In this document: positions 1 through 6,052 of the stretch, piece after piece
Numbering within the stretch: the stretch's first letter is position 1
How the letters are laid out: each line of letters opens with the position of its first letter
NCBI GenBank assembly: GCA_027083485.1
Contig: JALWOO010000116.1
Coordinates: 1-8,009, forward strand
Reading direction: 5' to 3'
Origin: Amylibacter sp.
Lineage (GTDB): Bacteria; Pseudomonadota; Alphaproteobacteria; Rhodobacterales; Rhodobacteraceae
Length of the DNA stretch: 8,009 bases
The notes under the pieces: generated by a model
What the model was told of the DNA's origin: nothing
Databases searched by the model: none
What the model saw: only the letters and a program-made list of their open reading frames with translations
Translations under genes and position numbers: made by a program

Positions 1-231
1 GTTCAGATAGCCGCCGACGTTTTCGATGGCCTCGGCGATTTCCAGCGACGAACGGGTTTTGGTGCCCTTAAAAGCCATATGTTCCAGAAAATGCGCAATG
101 CCGTTTTGCTCGGCGCGCTCATGGCGACACCCTGCCGTAACCCATATCCCCAGAGAGGCGGATTTCAGACCGGGCATGTTTTCGGTCACAATGCGAAACC
201 CGTTTTTCAGGGTATGGGTGCGAACGCTCAA
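1..231 (-). CDS. M16-family zinc metallopeptidase (mitochondrial processing peptidase-like), N-terminal fragment
   Basis: This gene is partial: 77 codons read leftward and it leaves the window at base 1 with no stop. The reading begins SVRTHTLKNGFRIVTENMPG and contains the inverted zinc motif HFLEH (H47, E50, H51) within GIAHFLEHMAFKGT, the hallmark of M16 peptidases (mitochondrial processing peptidase beta, PqqL/YmxG type), followed by EIAEAIENVGGYLN, also typical of the family. Family members are usually about 420 residues, so roughly 80% lies outside. No ATG is available at the right place. A TTG at 231-229 overlaps the thrC stop (TTGA) and has a good Shine-Dalgarno (GAGAGG on the minus strand, 245-240) 8 nt upstream, so I chose it. 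The overlap implies translational coupling with thrC. The substrate is unknown; family members degrade or process peptides. Family assignment is firm; the exact subfamily is not. Confidence 0.9.
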   Translation of the reverse strand, partial: MSVRTHTLKNGFRIVTENMPGLKSASLGIWVTAGCRHERAEQNGIAHFLEHMAFKGTKTRSSLEIAEAIENVGGYLN

Positions 232-1619
232 GCCTTGATCCTCTCGCGGATAATCTTTTGTACGGCAGCCAGATCACCGGCCACGCGGGTCTGGCGTTCA
301 TCGCGGTCAAACAGATCGGCCATGCGCGGGGGCAATTCAGGCTCTACTCCGCAGGCGTCCTTGACCGCTGCGCCGAATTTCGCCGGATGGGCGGTGGCCA
401 GTGTCACCATCGGGGTTGCGCTTGCCGGCTGTTCGCTGGCGACCTTGACGGCGGTGGCTGTGTGCGGGCAGAGGACTTCGCCGGTGGTGTCAAAAACGGT
501 TTTGATGGTGGCGAGGGTTTCTGTCTCCGAACAGCGGCCCGAGTCAAACTCCGCATGCAAGCGTGCCAGCGCGCCTTGCGACAGGGTGAAGGCCCCGTCG
601 GTTTTCAACTGGTCAAACAGTTGCGAAACAGCCGCGCCCTCGCGGTCGTACAGGTCAAACACCAGCCGTTCGAAATTGGAGGAGACCTGAATATCCATCG
701 ACGGGCTGATAGAGGGCACAACGCCGGTTTTGGCGTGGTCGCCGCTTTGCAATGTGCGGTGCAGGATGTCGTTCTGGTTTGTGGCAATCACCAGCCGCTC
801 AATCGGCAGGCCGATACGTTTGGCCACGTAGCCCGCGAAAATATCGCCGAAGTTGCCGGTCGGCACGGTGAAGGACACCTTGCGGTGCGGTGCGCCCAGC
901 GCCACGGCAGAGGTAAAGAAATAGACCACCTGCGCCATCACCCGCGCCCAGTTGATCGAATTCACACCGGCGAGGCGGACCTCGTCGCGGAAGTCGAAAT
1001 CGTTGAACATATCCTTGAGCAAGCCCTGACAGGTATCAAAATCCCCGTCCACCGCCAGCGTGTGAATGTTGCTCTCGACCGGGGTGGTCATCTGGCGGCG
1101 CTGCACCTCTGACACGCGGCCATGGGGGAACATGATCACTACATTGACCGCATCCAGCCCGCGAAAGGCCTCGATCGCGGCAGAGCCGGTATCGCCGGAG
1201 GTCGCACCCACGATGGTCACGGTTTCGCCGCGCCGTTTCAGGGCGACCTGAAACATCTGGCCGATAAGCTGCATGGCCACATCCTTGAAGGCAAGGGTCG
1301 GGCCGTGGAACAGCTCCAGCAGGAACTGGTTGTTATCGATCTGTTTGATCGGGCAGCGGGCCGGATGGCCGAAACCGGCATAGGCCTTGGCGATGATGTC
1401 GCGGAATTCGGCGTCGGTGAAAGTGTCGCCGACAAAAGGTTTCATCACCTCGAAGGCGACGTCTTCGTAGGATTTTCCGGCCATGGCCGCGATTTGATCG
1501 GGGCTGAAGGAGGGCCATGTTTCGGGCACATACAGGCCGCCATCACGGGCAAGGCCGGTCAGCATGGCTTGTTCGAAACTGAGTTCAGGGGCGTTGCCGC
1601 GCGTAGAGATGTATTTCAT
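228..1619 (-). CDS. thrC: Threonine synthase
   Basis: Pyridoxal-phosphate enzyme converting O-phospho-L-homoserine to L-threonine plus phosphate, the last step of threonine synthesis, in the cytoplasm. The 463-residue length fits bacterial threonine synthases of the long type. The N-terminal domain MKYISTRGN...SFEQAMLTGLARDGGLYVPE (1-34) is characteristic. The PLP lysine lies in FHGPTLAFKDVAMQ (K112), the phosphate-binding loop GATSGDTGSAA is at about 138-148, and FTVPTGNFGDIFAGY is a further family block. A GTG directly precedes the ATG (1622-1620), so one extra residue is possible; I prefer the ATG because family proteins begin MKYISTRG. The surf1 stop is 18 nt upstream, with only a weak GGA as ribosome site, so translation may depend on coupling to surf1. 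Its 3' end overlaps the M16 peptidase start. It is a metabolic gene at the tail of an oxidase operon. Confidence 0.96.
   Translation of the reverse strand: MKYISTRGNAPELSFEQAMLTGLARDGGLYVPETWPSFSPDQIAAMAGKSYEDVAFEVMKPFVGDTFTDAEFRDIIAKAYAGFGHPARCPIKQIDNNQFLLELFHGPTLAFKDVAMQLIGQMFQVALKRRGETVTIVGATSGDTGSAAIEAFRGLDAVNVVIMFPHGRVSEVQRRQMTTPVESNIHTLAVDGDFDTCQGLLKDMFNDFDFRDEVRLAGVNSINWARVMAQVVYFFTSAVALGAPHRKVSFTVPTGNFGDIFAGYVAKRIGLPIERLVIATNQNDILHRTLQSGDHAKTGVVPSISPSMDIQVSSNFERLVFDLYDREGAAVSQLFDQLKTDGAFTLSQGALARLHAEFDSGRCSETETLATIKTVFDTTGEVLCPHTATAVKVASEQPASATPMVTLATAHPAKFGAAVKDACGVEPELPPRMADLFDRDERQTRVAGDLAAVQKIIRERIKA
240..245 (-). promoter_or_regulatory. Ribosome binding site that decides the TTG start of the M16 peptidase
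   Basis: On the minus strand GAGAGG lies 8 nt before the TTG at 231-229, inside the last codons of thrC. It supports the TTG as the true start, since no nearby ATG or GTG in that frame has comparable support and the conserved SVRTHTLKNG N-terminus begins right after it. Confidence 0.6.
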
Positions 1620-1637
1620 CACAAGAATCCGTTGGGT

Positions 1638-2312
1638 TTATACGGTTTTCTGCCTGATACGCCAAAGCAGATAGAGAGTCATCCCAAACCAGACAATTGC
1701 CAGTGAAAACCATGTGATCACGTATTCCAGATGCCGGTTCGGGATATTGGAGGCCAGTTGCACCGGTTTGGGCAGCGCCGGATTGGCCGGCTCAAAGGCG
1801 CTGGCGATGACCAGCACTTCGGGCGTTTTCAGATGCGCGGCCATGGCGGGCAGGTCGCGGGCAAACCAGACGTTTTTGGCGATGTCCGGTGCCGGCGTGA
1901 AAGAGCCTGTTGCCTCGGGCCAGAGCAGATTGCCGGTGACGGTATAGGCCCCCGTCGGGCGCTGGGTGTTTTTCTGCGCTTCGGTCACAAAGCCCATATC
2001 CACCAGCACCGGCCCCTGATCCGTAGCCAGTTTGGCGATGATCTCGTATCCCGGTCCGGTGTATTTCTGGCTGGACAGGACATGGATTTCCTCCCCCGTC
2101 AGGGTGCCGCTCACGCGCACATGCAGGTAGTTGTCGCGTGCCTTGTCCGGTTGATCCGGCAGGGCTACGGGCGGGGCGGCGATGCGGGCGGCGATGTCAT
2201 CCAGCAGCCCCTGTTTCCACTCCATCCGGCGCAACTGCCAAAAGCCCAGCGACAGCAGGATCGCGATCCCGACCACGCCAAACACCAGCGGTACAATCAT
2301 GCGTTTTGTCAT
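1638..2312 (-). CDS. SURF1-family cytochrome c oxidase assembly protein
   Basis: Inner-membrane assembly factor that, in the family, assists heme A insertion into subunit I of aa3-type oxidases. The 224-residue protein has the canonical SURF1 layout: a first membrane span at about 6-24 running into FWQLRRMEWKQ (24-34), a periplasmic middle domain containing NYLHVRVSGTLTGEEIHV and PGYEIIAKLATDQGPVLVDMGFV, and a second span at about 196-218 beginning with the family signature PNRHLEYVITWFSLA (H194). I chose ATG 2312. An upstream in-frame TTG (2330) would add MLWGAE but sits in the 3' arm of a hairpin and has no better ribosome site. A GGGG stretch lies about 9 nt before the ATG. It follows coxC after an 85-bp gap holding that hairpin and precedes thrC by 18 nt. 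Family identification is confident; start is moderately so. Confidence 0.93.
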   Translation of the reverse strand: MTKRMIVPLVFGVVGIAILLSLGFWQLRRMEWKQGLLDDIAARIAAPPVALPDQPDKARDNYLHVRVSGTLTGEEIHVLSSQKYTGPGYEIIAKLATDQGPVLVDMGFVTEAQKNTQRPTGAYTVTGNLLWPEATGSFTPAPDIAKNVWFARDLPAMAAHLKTPEVLVIASAFEPANPALPKPVQLASNIPNRHLEYVITWFSLAIVWFGMTLYLLWRIRQKTV

Positions 2313-2328
2313 TTCAGCGCCCCATAGC

Positions 2329-2360
2329 AAAAGCGCGCAGGGTGGATCCCGCGCGCTTTG
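2329..2360 (-). terminator. Intercistronic hairpin after coxC (attenuator, leaky terminator or mRNA-end stabiliser)
   Basis: A perfect 9-bp inverted repeat, AAAGCGCGC (2330-2338) and GCGCGCTTT (2351-2359), encloses GGG/CCC (2340-2342 with 2348-2350) that extend the stem past one bulged A, leaving a TGGAT loop. On the minus strand the 3' arm ends in TTTT, giving the look of a short-tailed intrinsic terminator. It lies 38 nt beyond the coxC stop and 17 nt before the surf1 ATG. With only four T residues, termination is probably partial; it may equally protect the 3' end of coxC mRNA. Confidence 0.65.
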
Positions 2361-2397
2361 TCATTATCCAATATTGCGGCCCAAGGCCAGCGGGCAA

Positions 2398-3201
2398 TTA
2401 GCCGCCCCAGATGTAAATCGCGGCAAACAGAAACAGCCAGACCACATCCACAAAGTGCCAGTACCAGGCAGCGGCCTCAAAGCCCACATGACGTTCCGGC
2501 GTAAAGGCTCCGTTGTTGGCACGGATCAGGCAAACCGCCAGAAAGATCGTGCCGATAATCACGTGGAAACCGTGAAAGCCGGTGGCCATAAAGAAGGTCG
2601 CGCCATAGATGTTGCCGGAGAAGCCAAAGGCTGCGTGGCTGTATTCATAGGCCTGCAACACGGTGAACAGCAAACCGAGCACCACAGCCCCTGCCAAACC
2701 CCATTTCAGGGCTTTGCGATCGTTATCATGCACCAGCGCATGGTGCGCCCATGTCACCAGACAACCGGACAGCAGCAGGATCAGGGTGTTGATCAGCGGC
2801 AAATGCCAGGGGTCAAAGGTTTCAATCCCTGCCGGTGGCCAAACGCCGTCAACCTTGGGCGAGCCTTCGGTCATCGGGTAAAGCGCGTGTTTGAAGAAGG
2901 TCCAGAACCACGCCACAAAGAACATGACTTCGGAGATGATGAACATCAGCACGCCATAGCGCAGGCCGATCACCACAACGTTGGTATGGTCGCCGGCGTT
3001 TGCCTCGTCGATCACGTCAGCCCACCAGCTGAACATTACGTACAGCACCATCACCAGCCCGACCAGCGCCAGCCATGGCATAGAGTGGTCCTTCATGAAC
3101 CAGATAAAGCCCGAAAGCATGGTAAAGGCGCTGACCGCCCCTGCGAATGGCCAAATACTTGGCTCGATTATGTGGTAGTCATGGTTCTTTTCATGTGCCA
3201 T
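2398..3201 (-). CDS. coxC: Cytochrome c oxidase subunit III
   Basis: Core integral-membrane subunit of the aa3-type heme-copper oxidase (ctaE in Paracoccus nomenclature). It binds lipid and supports proton uptake and catalytic stability of subunit I. The 267 residues carry seven predicted membrane spans, at about 16-36, 41-61, 76-105, 129-152, 163-185, 201-225 and 245-264, the normal bacterial/mitochondrial count. Family signatures visible are [13 protein letters not shown] at the N-terminus, [20 protein letters not shown] with the conserved membrane glutamate E91, [13 protein letters not shown] in span six, and [17 protein letters not shown] near the C-terminus. The ATG is supported by AAAGGGGA (minus strand, 3218-3211) 9 nt upstream. 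The gene follows ctaG after 25 bp and is followed by a hairpin. No anomaly is seen. Confidence 0.97.
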   Translation of the reverse strand: MAHEKNHDYHIIEPSIWPFAGAVSAFTMLSGFIWFMKDHSMPWLALVGLVMVLYVMFSWWADVIDEANAGDHTNVVVIGLRYGVLMFIISEVMFFVAWFWTFFKHALYPMTEGSPKVDGVWPPAGIETFDPWHLPLINTLILLLSGCLVTWAHHALVHDNDRKALKWGLAGAVVLGLLFTVLQAYEYSHAAFGFSGNIYGATFFMATGFHGFHVIIGTIFLAVCLIRANNGAFTPERHVGFEAAAWYWHFVDVVWLFLFAAIYIWGG

Positions 3202-3226
3202 TTCTATCCGTCCCCTTTAGTTATTA

Positions 3227-3802
3227 TTAGTTCGAAGGCTGTGCTTGTTCCGAGGCAAGCGCAACTTCGTCGTCTGGTAAATCTGCCACATGGAAAGTGT
3301 ATGACAGGGTGATTTCCTTGATGTATTTTGCATCCGGATCATCGACCATTTCCGGATCGACATAAAACGTTACCGGCATCTGCACCCGTTCACCGGGTTG
3401 CAGCACCTGCATGGTAAAGCAAAAACAGTCAATTTTGGTGAAATACCCACCCGCCTCATACGGGTAGACATTATAGCTGGCCGATCCGGCAATGACCTTG
3501 TCGGTCGGATTGTAGGCCTCGTAAAAGGCCAGTCCGGTTTCGCCAATACGCAGGGTCATGGTTTTGGCCACGGGCTTGAACTTCCATGGCATGTCCCGTT
3601 CCAGTGATCCGTCAAAGCGGATCTTGACTGTGCGGTCAAGGATCACATCAGAGCCACCCTTGGCAACCGACGGGGTGCCCCCAAAGCCGGTTACGCGGCA
3701 AAACAGGTTATAGGCCGGCACCGCCGCAAAGGACATGGCCAGCATAAACGCCGCCACAGCCACAAGACGTTTCAACATACGGGTGTTTTTATCCTGTGAC
3801 AT
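3227..3802 (-). CDS. ctaG: Cytochrome c oxidase assembly protein CtaG/Cox11 (copper chaperone for CuB)
   Basis: Membrane-anchored periplasmic copper chaperone that helps form the CuB centre of subunit I. The 191 residues show a short cytoplasmic N-terminus, one membrane anchor at about 11-31, then a periplasmic immunoglobulin-like domain. The copper-binding CFCF motif is at 126-129 (C126, C128) in FTKIDCFCFTMQVL, and a further cysteine C35 follows the anchor in PAYNLFCRVTGFGG, as is usual for Cox11. The YVDPEMVDDPDAKYIKEITLSYTF block near the C-terminus is also family-typical. The start overlaps the stop of the preceding small ORF (TGATG) and has a strong GGAGGG ribosome site (minus strand, 3814-3809), 6 nt before the ATG. 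The gene ends in three consecutive in-frame TAA codons (3229-3221). Confidence 0.97.
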   Translation of the reverse strand: MSQDKNTRMLKRLVAVAAFMLAMSFAAVPAYNLFCRVTGFGGTPSVAKGGSDVILDRTVKIRFDGSLERDMPWKFKPVAKTMTLRIGETGLAFYEAYNPTDKVIAGSASYNVYPYEAGGYFTKIDCFCFTMQVLQPGERVQMPVTFYVDPEMVDDPDAKYIKEITLSYTFHVADLPDDEVALASEQAQPSN

Positions 3803-3987
3803 CAGTTGCCCTCCGGCACAATAGACTGGCGCACGGTATGGTCATAGGCCTGCATGGTGTCGCCATGCTGCATTTTCACGATGGTCACCGCGAAAATCAG
3901 CCCGACAAAGCCCAGCAGAACCCCCAGAATCATGTAATTGCTACGCGAGCGGCGCTTGTGCAATTCGTGTTCTTTATGCAGTTCCAT
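3802..3987 (-). CDS. Small single-span membrane protein of the cox cluster
   Basis: A 61-residue protein of unproven function. It has a highly charged cytoplasmic head (MELHKEHELHKRRSRSNY, histidine- and arginine-rich), one hydrophobic segment at about 19-37 (MILGVLLGFVGLIFAVTIV), and a short tail KMQHGDTMQAYDHTVRQSIV. The positive-inside rule places the N-terminus in the cytoplasm. It is a real gene: its ATG overlaps the ctaB stop (TAATG) and its TGA overlaps the ctaG ATG (TGATG), so the three are translationally coupled. Small ORFs are known at this position in alphaproteobacterial cta clusters (for example between ctaB and ctaG in Paracoccus denitrificans) and some are annotated CoxF-like assembly proteins. 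I infer a role in oxidase assembly from position only and give no symbol. Confidence 0.85.
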   Translation of the reverse strand: MELHKEHELHKRRSRSNYMILGVLLGFVGLIFAVTIVKMQHGDTMQAYDHTVRQSIVPEGN

Positions 3988-4940
3988 TATCCTACCATTA
4001 CCGGCCAGTTGGCCAGCCCCAGATCCAGGGCGCGCAGGGCGGCATCGCCCAGCAACGCGGTGAAATGCAGCGCCAGATACAGCAGCGACAATTTGAAAAA
4101 CTTGCGTTCGGCCACATAGTGATGCTTTTCGGCCTGTGCTTCTGTGCGCTTGAACAACCCCCAGGCCCCCCGGAGGAACATGGCGTTCAACATCAGTGCC
4201 GTCGCCAGATACACCGGCCCGCCAATCGAGGTAAACGCCAGCGCCAGCGACACAAAGGTCAGCAGCACCGTATAGCCAAGGATATAGCGGCGGGTTGCCT
4301 GTTTGCCGTGGGTCACGGTCAGCATCGGCACTTTGGCCTTGGTGAAGTCATCGTTGATGAACAGGGACAAGGCCCAGAAATGCGGCGGCGTCCAGACAAA
4401 GATCAGCGCAAACATCAGCAGGCTTTCGATGCTGATGCCGCCGGTGACAATGGCCCAGCCGATCATCGGCGGAAAGGCCCCTGCCGCGCCACCGATCACG
4501 ATGTTTTGCGGCGTGCGCCGTTTCAGCCCCATGGTGTAGATCACCACATAGAAAAAGATGGTAAAGGCCAGAAAACCGGCAGCAAAGAAATTCGCCGTAA
4601 TCGCCAGCATCCCCACAGAGGCCACCGACAACCACAGGCCAAACAGCAGCGCGTTTTGCCCGCTGATCCGCCCGGACGGTATAGGCCGCCCCTGCGTGCG
4701 TTTCATTACCGCATCAATATCCGCATCCCACCACATGTTCAGCGCACCGGAGGCACCGCCCCCGATGGCCACGAACAGGATCGAGGCAAAGGCAATCACC
4801 GGATCCTTATGCCCCGGTGCCACCAGCAACCCTACGGCAGCCGTGAATACCACAAGGGACATCACCCGCGGTTTGAGCAGCGCGAAATAATCCTCGAACT
4901 GGGAGTCCTGACCATAGTCTATCGTCGTTGTGTCGCTCAT
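3987..4940 (-). CDS. ctaB: Protoheme IX farnesyltransferase (heme O synthase)
   Basis: Polytopic inner-membrane UbiA-superfamily prenyltransferase that attaches farnesyl diphosphate to heme B to give heme O, precursor of heme A for the oxidase. The 317 residues carry the UbiA diphosphate-binding motif NMWWDADID (N68, D72, D76) followed by the heme O synthase signature MKRTQGRPIPSG (79-90). The second Asp-rich loop INDDFTKAKVPML (about 195-207) is present, as are TPQNIVIGGAAGAFPPMIGW and WTPPHFWALS. About nine hydrophobic spans are visible. I chose ATG 4940; an in-frame TTG at 4952 would add four residues. The ribosome site is weak (GGA about 10 nt upstream), and a hairpin ends 17 nt before the ATG. 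Its stop overlaps the next gene's start. Sometimes named cyoE or cox10 in other organisms. Confidence 0.96.
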   Translation of the reverse strand: MSDTTTIDYGQDSQFEDYFALLKPRVMSLVVFTAAVGLLVAPGHKDPVIAFASILFVAIGGGASGALNMWWDADIDAVMKRTQGRPIPSGRISGQNALLFGLWLSVASVGMLAITANFFAAGFLAFTIFFYVVIYTMGLKRRTPQNIVIGGAAGAFPPMIGWAIVTGGISIESLLMFALIFVWTPPHFWALSLFINDDFTKAKVPMLTVTHGKQATRRYILGYTVLLTFVSLALAFTSIGGPVYLATALMLNAMFLRGAWGLFKRTEAQAEKHHYVAERKFFKLSLLYLALHFTALLGDAALRALDLGLANWPVMVG

Positions 4941-4957
4941 ATGTCTATCCAATCACG

Positions 4958-4988
4958 TAAAACGGCTCGCGACAGGCGCGCCGTTTTA
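4958..4988 (-). terminator. Intercistronic hairpin after coxB (attenuator, leaky terminator or mRNA-end stabiliser)
   Basis: The outer stem TAAAACGGC (4958-4966) pairs perfectly with GCCGTTTTA (4980-4988). After one T/C mismatch, CGC pairs with GCG (4968-4970 with 4976-4978) around a GACAG loop, for 12 base pairs in total. Read on the minus strand it starts 13 nt after the coxB stop and ends GTTTTA, a short T-tail. It ends 17 nt before the ctaB ATG. With a weak T-run it probably reduces rather than abolishes read-through, or blocks 3' exonucleases from coxB mRNA. Confidence 0.65.
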
Positions 4989-5001
4989 GAGTGTTTCAGG
5001 A

Positions 5002-5871
5002 TCAATTGCTGGCAACAGCAACCGCGCGAGGTGTTCCGGCGTATTCGGTAATCGCTGCATCCAGCCATTTTTCGTAATCCGCCTGCGATACCGCTTTGAC
5101 AGTAATCGGCATATAGGTGTGGTCTTTGCCGCAAAGCTCGGAACACTGGCCGAAATACACGCCTTCTTTGCCTTCATCCACGTTGAACCACAATTCGGCC
5201 AAACGTCCGGGCACGCCGTCCTGTTTTACGCCAAAGGCAGGTACAGCCCAAGAGTGGATCACATCCGCACCGGTTACCTGAACCACGATGGTTTTGCCCG
5301 TCGGGATCACAACCGCCGTGTCGGTCGCCAGCAGGTATTCGTCATCCGCATAACCGGCGTCTTTCAGCTCGTCACGCGCCAGCATAAAGCTGTCAAAGCC
5401 GAAATCATGGTCCACATATTCATAGGACCAGAACCACTGGTTGCCGGTTGCCTTGATGGTAATGTCCGCTTCGGGAATTTCCTGCGTCTTGAACAGAACA
5501 TTCAGCGAGTAAGGCATGATCGACAGCAAAATCAGGATCGGAATCAGAGTCCAGCCCACTTCCAGCAAGGAATTATGGGTAAATGTCGCCGGTTTCGGGT
5601 TGGATTTGCTATTGTAACGGATCGCCACCCAAATCAGGAGCAAGGTTACAAAAATTGTGATGATCGAAATGATCCACAGAATGTAATTGCTCAACCATGT
5701 AGAATCCGCCATCACAGATGTCGCGGCAGGCTGCAGGTTCAAACGCCCGCCAACCGGCTTCCCCAGTGATTCTAGTTTCGGCAAGACGCTTTCTTGCGCC
5801 CAGACGCTGCCGGCAACCATATATGTTGACGCAGCACACAGTAATCCCTTCGGGATGTTCCCAAATTCCAT
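5002..5871 (-). CDS. coxB: Cytochrome c oxidase subunit II (CuA subunit)
   Basis: Electron-entry subunit of the aa3-type oxidase (ctaC). It accepts electrons from cytochrome c at the binuclear CuA centre and passes them to heme a. The 289 residues include an N-terminal signal peptide with likely cleavage after SVWA25, two membrane spans at about 62-84 and 103-126, and a periplasmic cupredoxin domain. CuA ligands are all present: H206 in DVIHSWAVP, then GQCSELCGKDHTYM giving C243, E245 (backbone ligand), C247, H251 and M254. The aromatic block NQWFWSYEY (144-152) is the cytochrome c electron-entry patch. There is no fused cytochrome c domain. The ATG has AGGA 7 nt upstream. It is the first gene of the minus-strand operon and is followed by a hairpin. 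Subunit I is not adjacent. Confidence 0.97.
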   Translation of the reverse strand: MEFGNIPKGLLCAASTYMVAGSVWAQESVLPKLESLGKPVGGRLNLQPAATSVMADSTWLSNYILWIISIITIFVTLLLIWVAIRYNSKSNPKPATFTHNSLLEVGWTLIPILILLSIMPYSLNVLFKTQEIPEADITIKATGNQWFWSYEYVDHDFGFDSFMLARDELKDAGYADDEYLLATDTAVVIPTGKTIVVQVTGADVIHSWAVPAFGVKQDGVPGRLAELWFNVDEGKEGVYFGQCSELCGKDHTYMPITVKAVSQADYEKWLDAAITEYAGTPRAVAVASN

Positions 5872-5914
5872 GGTGTATTCCTATTTTCCCCTGTGGCAAA
5901 TTAATGCCTTGATC

Positions 5915-5945
5915 GGGGACTCTTTCTTGCTAGGTAAGAATCCCC
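5915..5945. repeat. Inverted repeat in the coxB 5' leader / divergent promoter region
   Basis: GGGGA (5915-5919) pairs with TCCCC (5941-5945). Inside this, either TCTT with AAGA past a one-base mismatch, or TTCTT (5924-5928) with AAGAA (5936-5940) past a three-base bulge, continues the stem. The loop is GCTAGGT in the second form. It lies 43 nt upstream of the coxB ATG and 107 nt upstream of tldD, so it could be an operator or an RNA hairpin in the coxB leader. Confidence 0.55.
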
Positions 5946-6004
5946 ATCTTTTTCCGTACTCTTATAGAAACAATACTGGGACAAAAAAAACAAGCATATC
6001 CTTT

Positions 6005-6019
6005 GCGGCATTGCGCCGC
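6005..6019. promoter_or_regulatory. Candidate RegA/PrrA-type redox regulator site (GC palindrome)
   Basis: GCGGC-ATTGC-GCCGC is a perfect 5-5-5 palindrome. It fits the two-half-site pattern GCGNC...GNCGC reported for the RegA/PrrA redox response regulator of Rhodobacter relatives, which controls respiratory oxidases. It is 133 nt upstream of the coxB ATG and 33 nt upstream of tldD. The pattern is degenerate and GC-rich, so chance is a real alternative. Confidence 0.35.
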
Positions 6020-6052
6020 TTATGCAAGTATTGCCGAAAAAGGATCCTCTTC

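Larger units (their letters stand above)
5872..6052. promoter_or_regulatory. Divergent promoter region between coxB and tldD
   Basis: These 181 bp are the only substantial non-coding stretch and must drive both operons. The region is more A/T-rich than the flanking genes, especially 5941-6000, which includes an A8 run (5983-5990). A minus-strand CTATAA (5967-5962) is a possible -10 element for coxB, but no well-spaced -35 accompanies it, so I do not claim a specific promoter. An inverted repeat (5915-5945) and a GC palindrome (6005-6019) lie within and are listed separately. The ribosome site AGGA (6041-6044) precedes tldD. Confidence 0.7.

Noticed and set aside
258..1112. 284-codon plus-strand open frame opposite thrC
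   Set aside because: Antisense shadow; thrC on the minus strand is full length with PLP lysine and phosphate loop.
2182..3312. 376-codon plus-strand open frame opposite coxC
   Set aside because: Antisense shadow of coxC: His/Gln/Arg-rich low-plausibility protein, no family motif, and it also crosses the surf1 start and the end of ctaG.
4065..5051. 328-codon plus-strand open frame opposite ctaB
   Set aside because: Antisense shadow with extreme Arg/His/Gln content and no recognisable motif; ctaB on the other strand has all its catalytic signatures.
5909..5922. FNR/FnrL-like site TTGAT-N4-ATCAA upstream of coxB
   Set aside because: Only the left half TTGAT is present; the right half reads GACTC, so the dyad is missing.
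5909..5937. Plus-strand TTGATC with a TAGGTA about 16 nt later as a tldD promoter
   Set aside because: The -10 match is poor and it overlaps the inverted repeat; not strong enough to call.
5687..6052. In-frame upstream extension of tldD by 122 codons
   Set aside because: It runs antisense through the coxB signal-peptide and first-span region and the promoter region; the ATG at 6053 has a good ribosome site and gives the normal TldD length.
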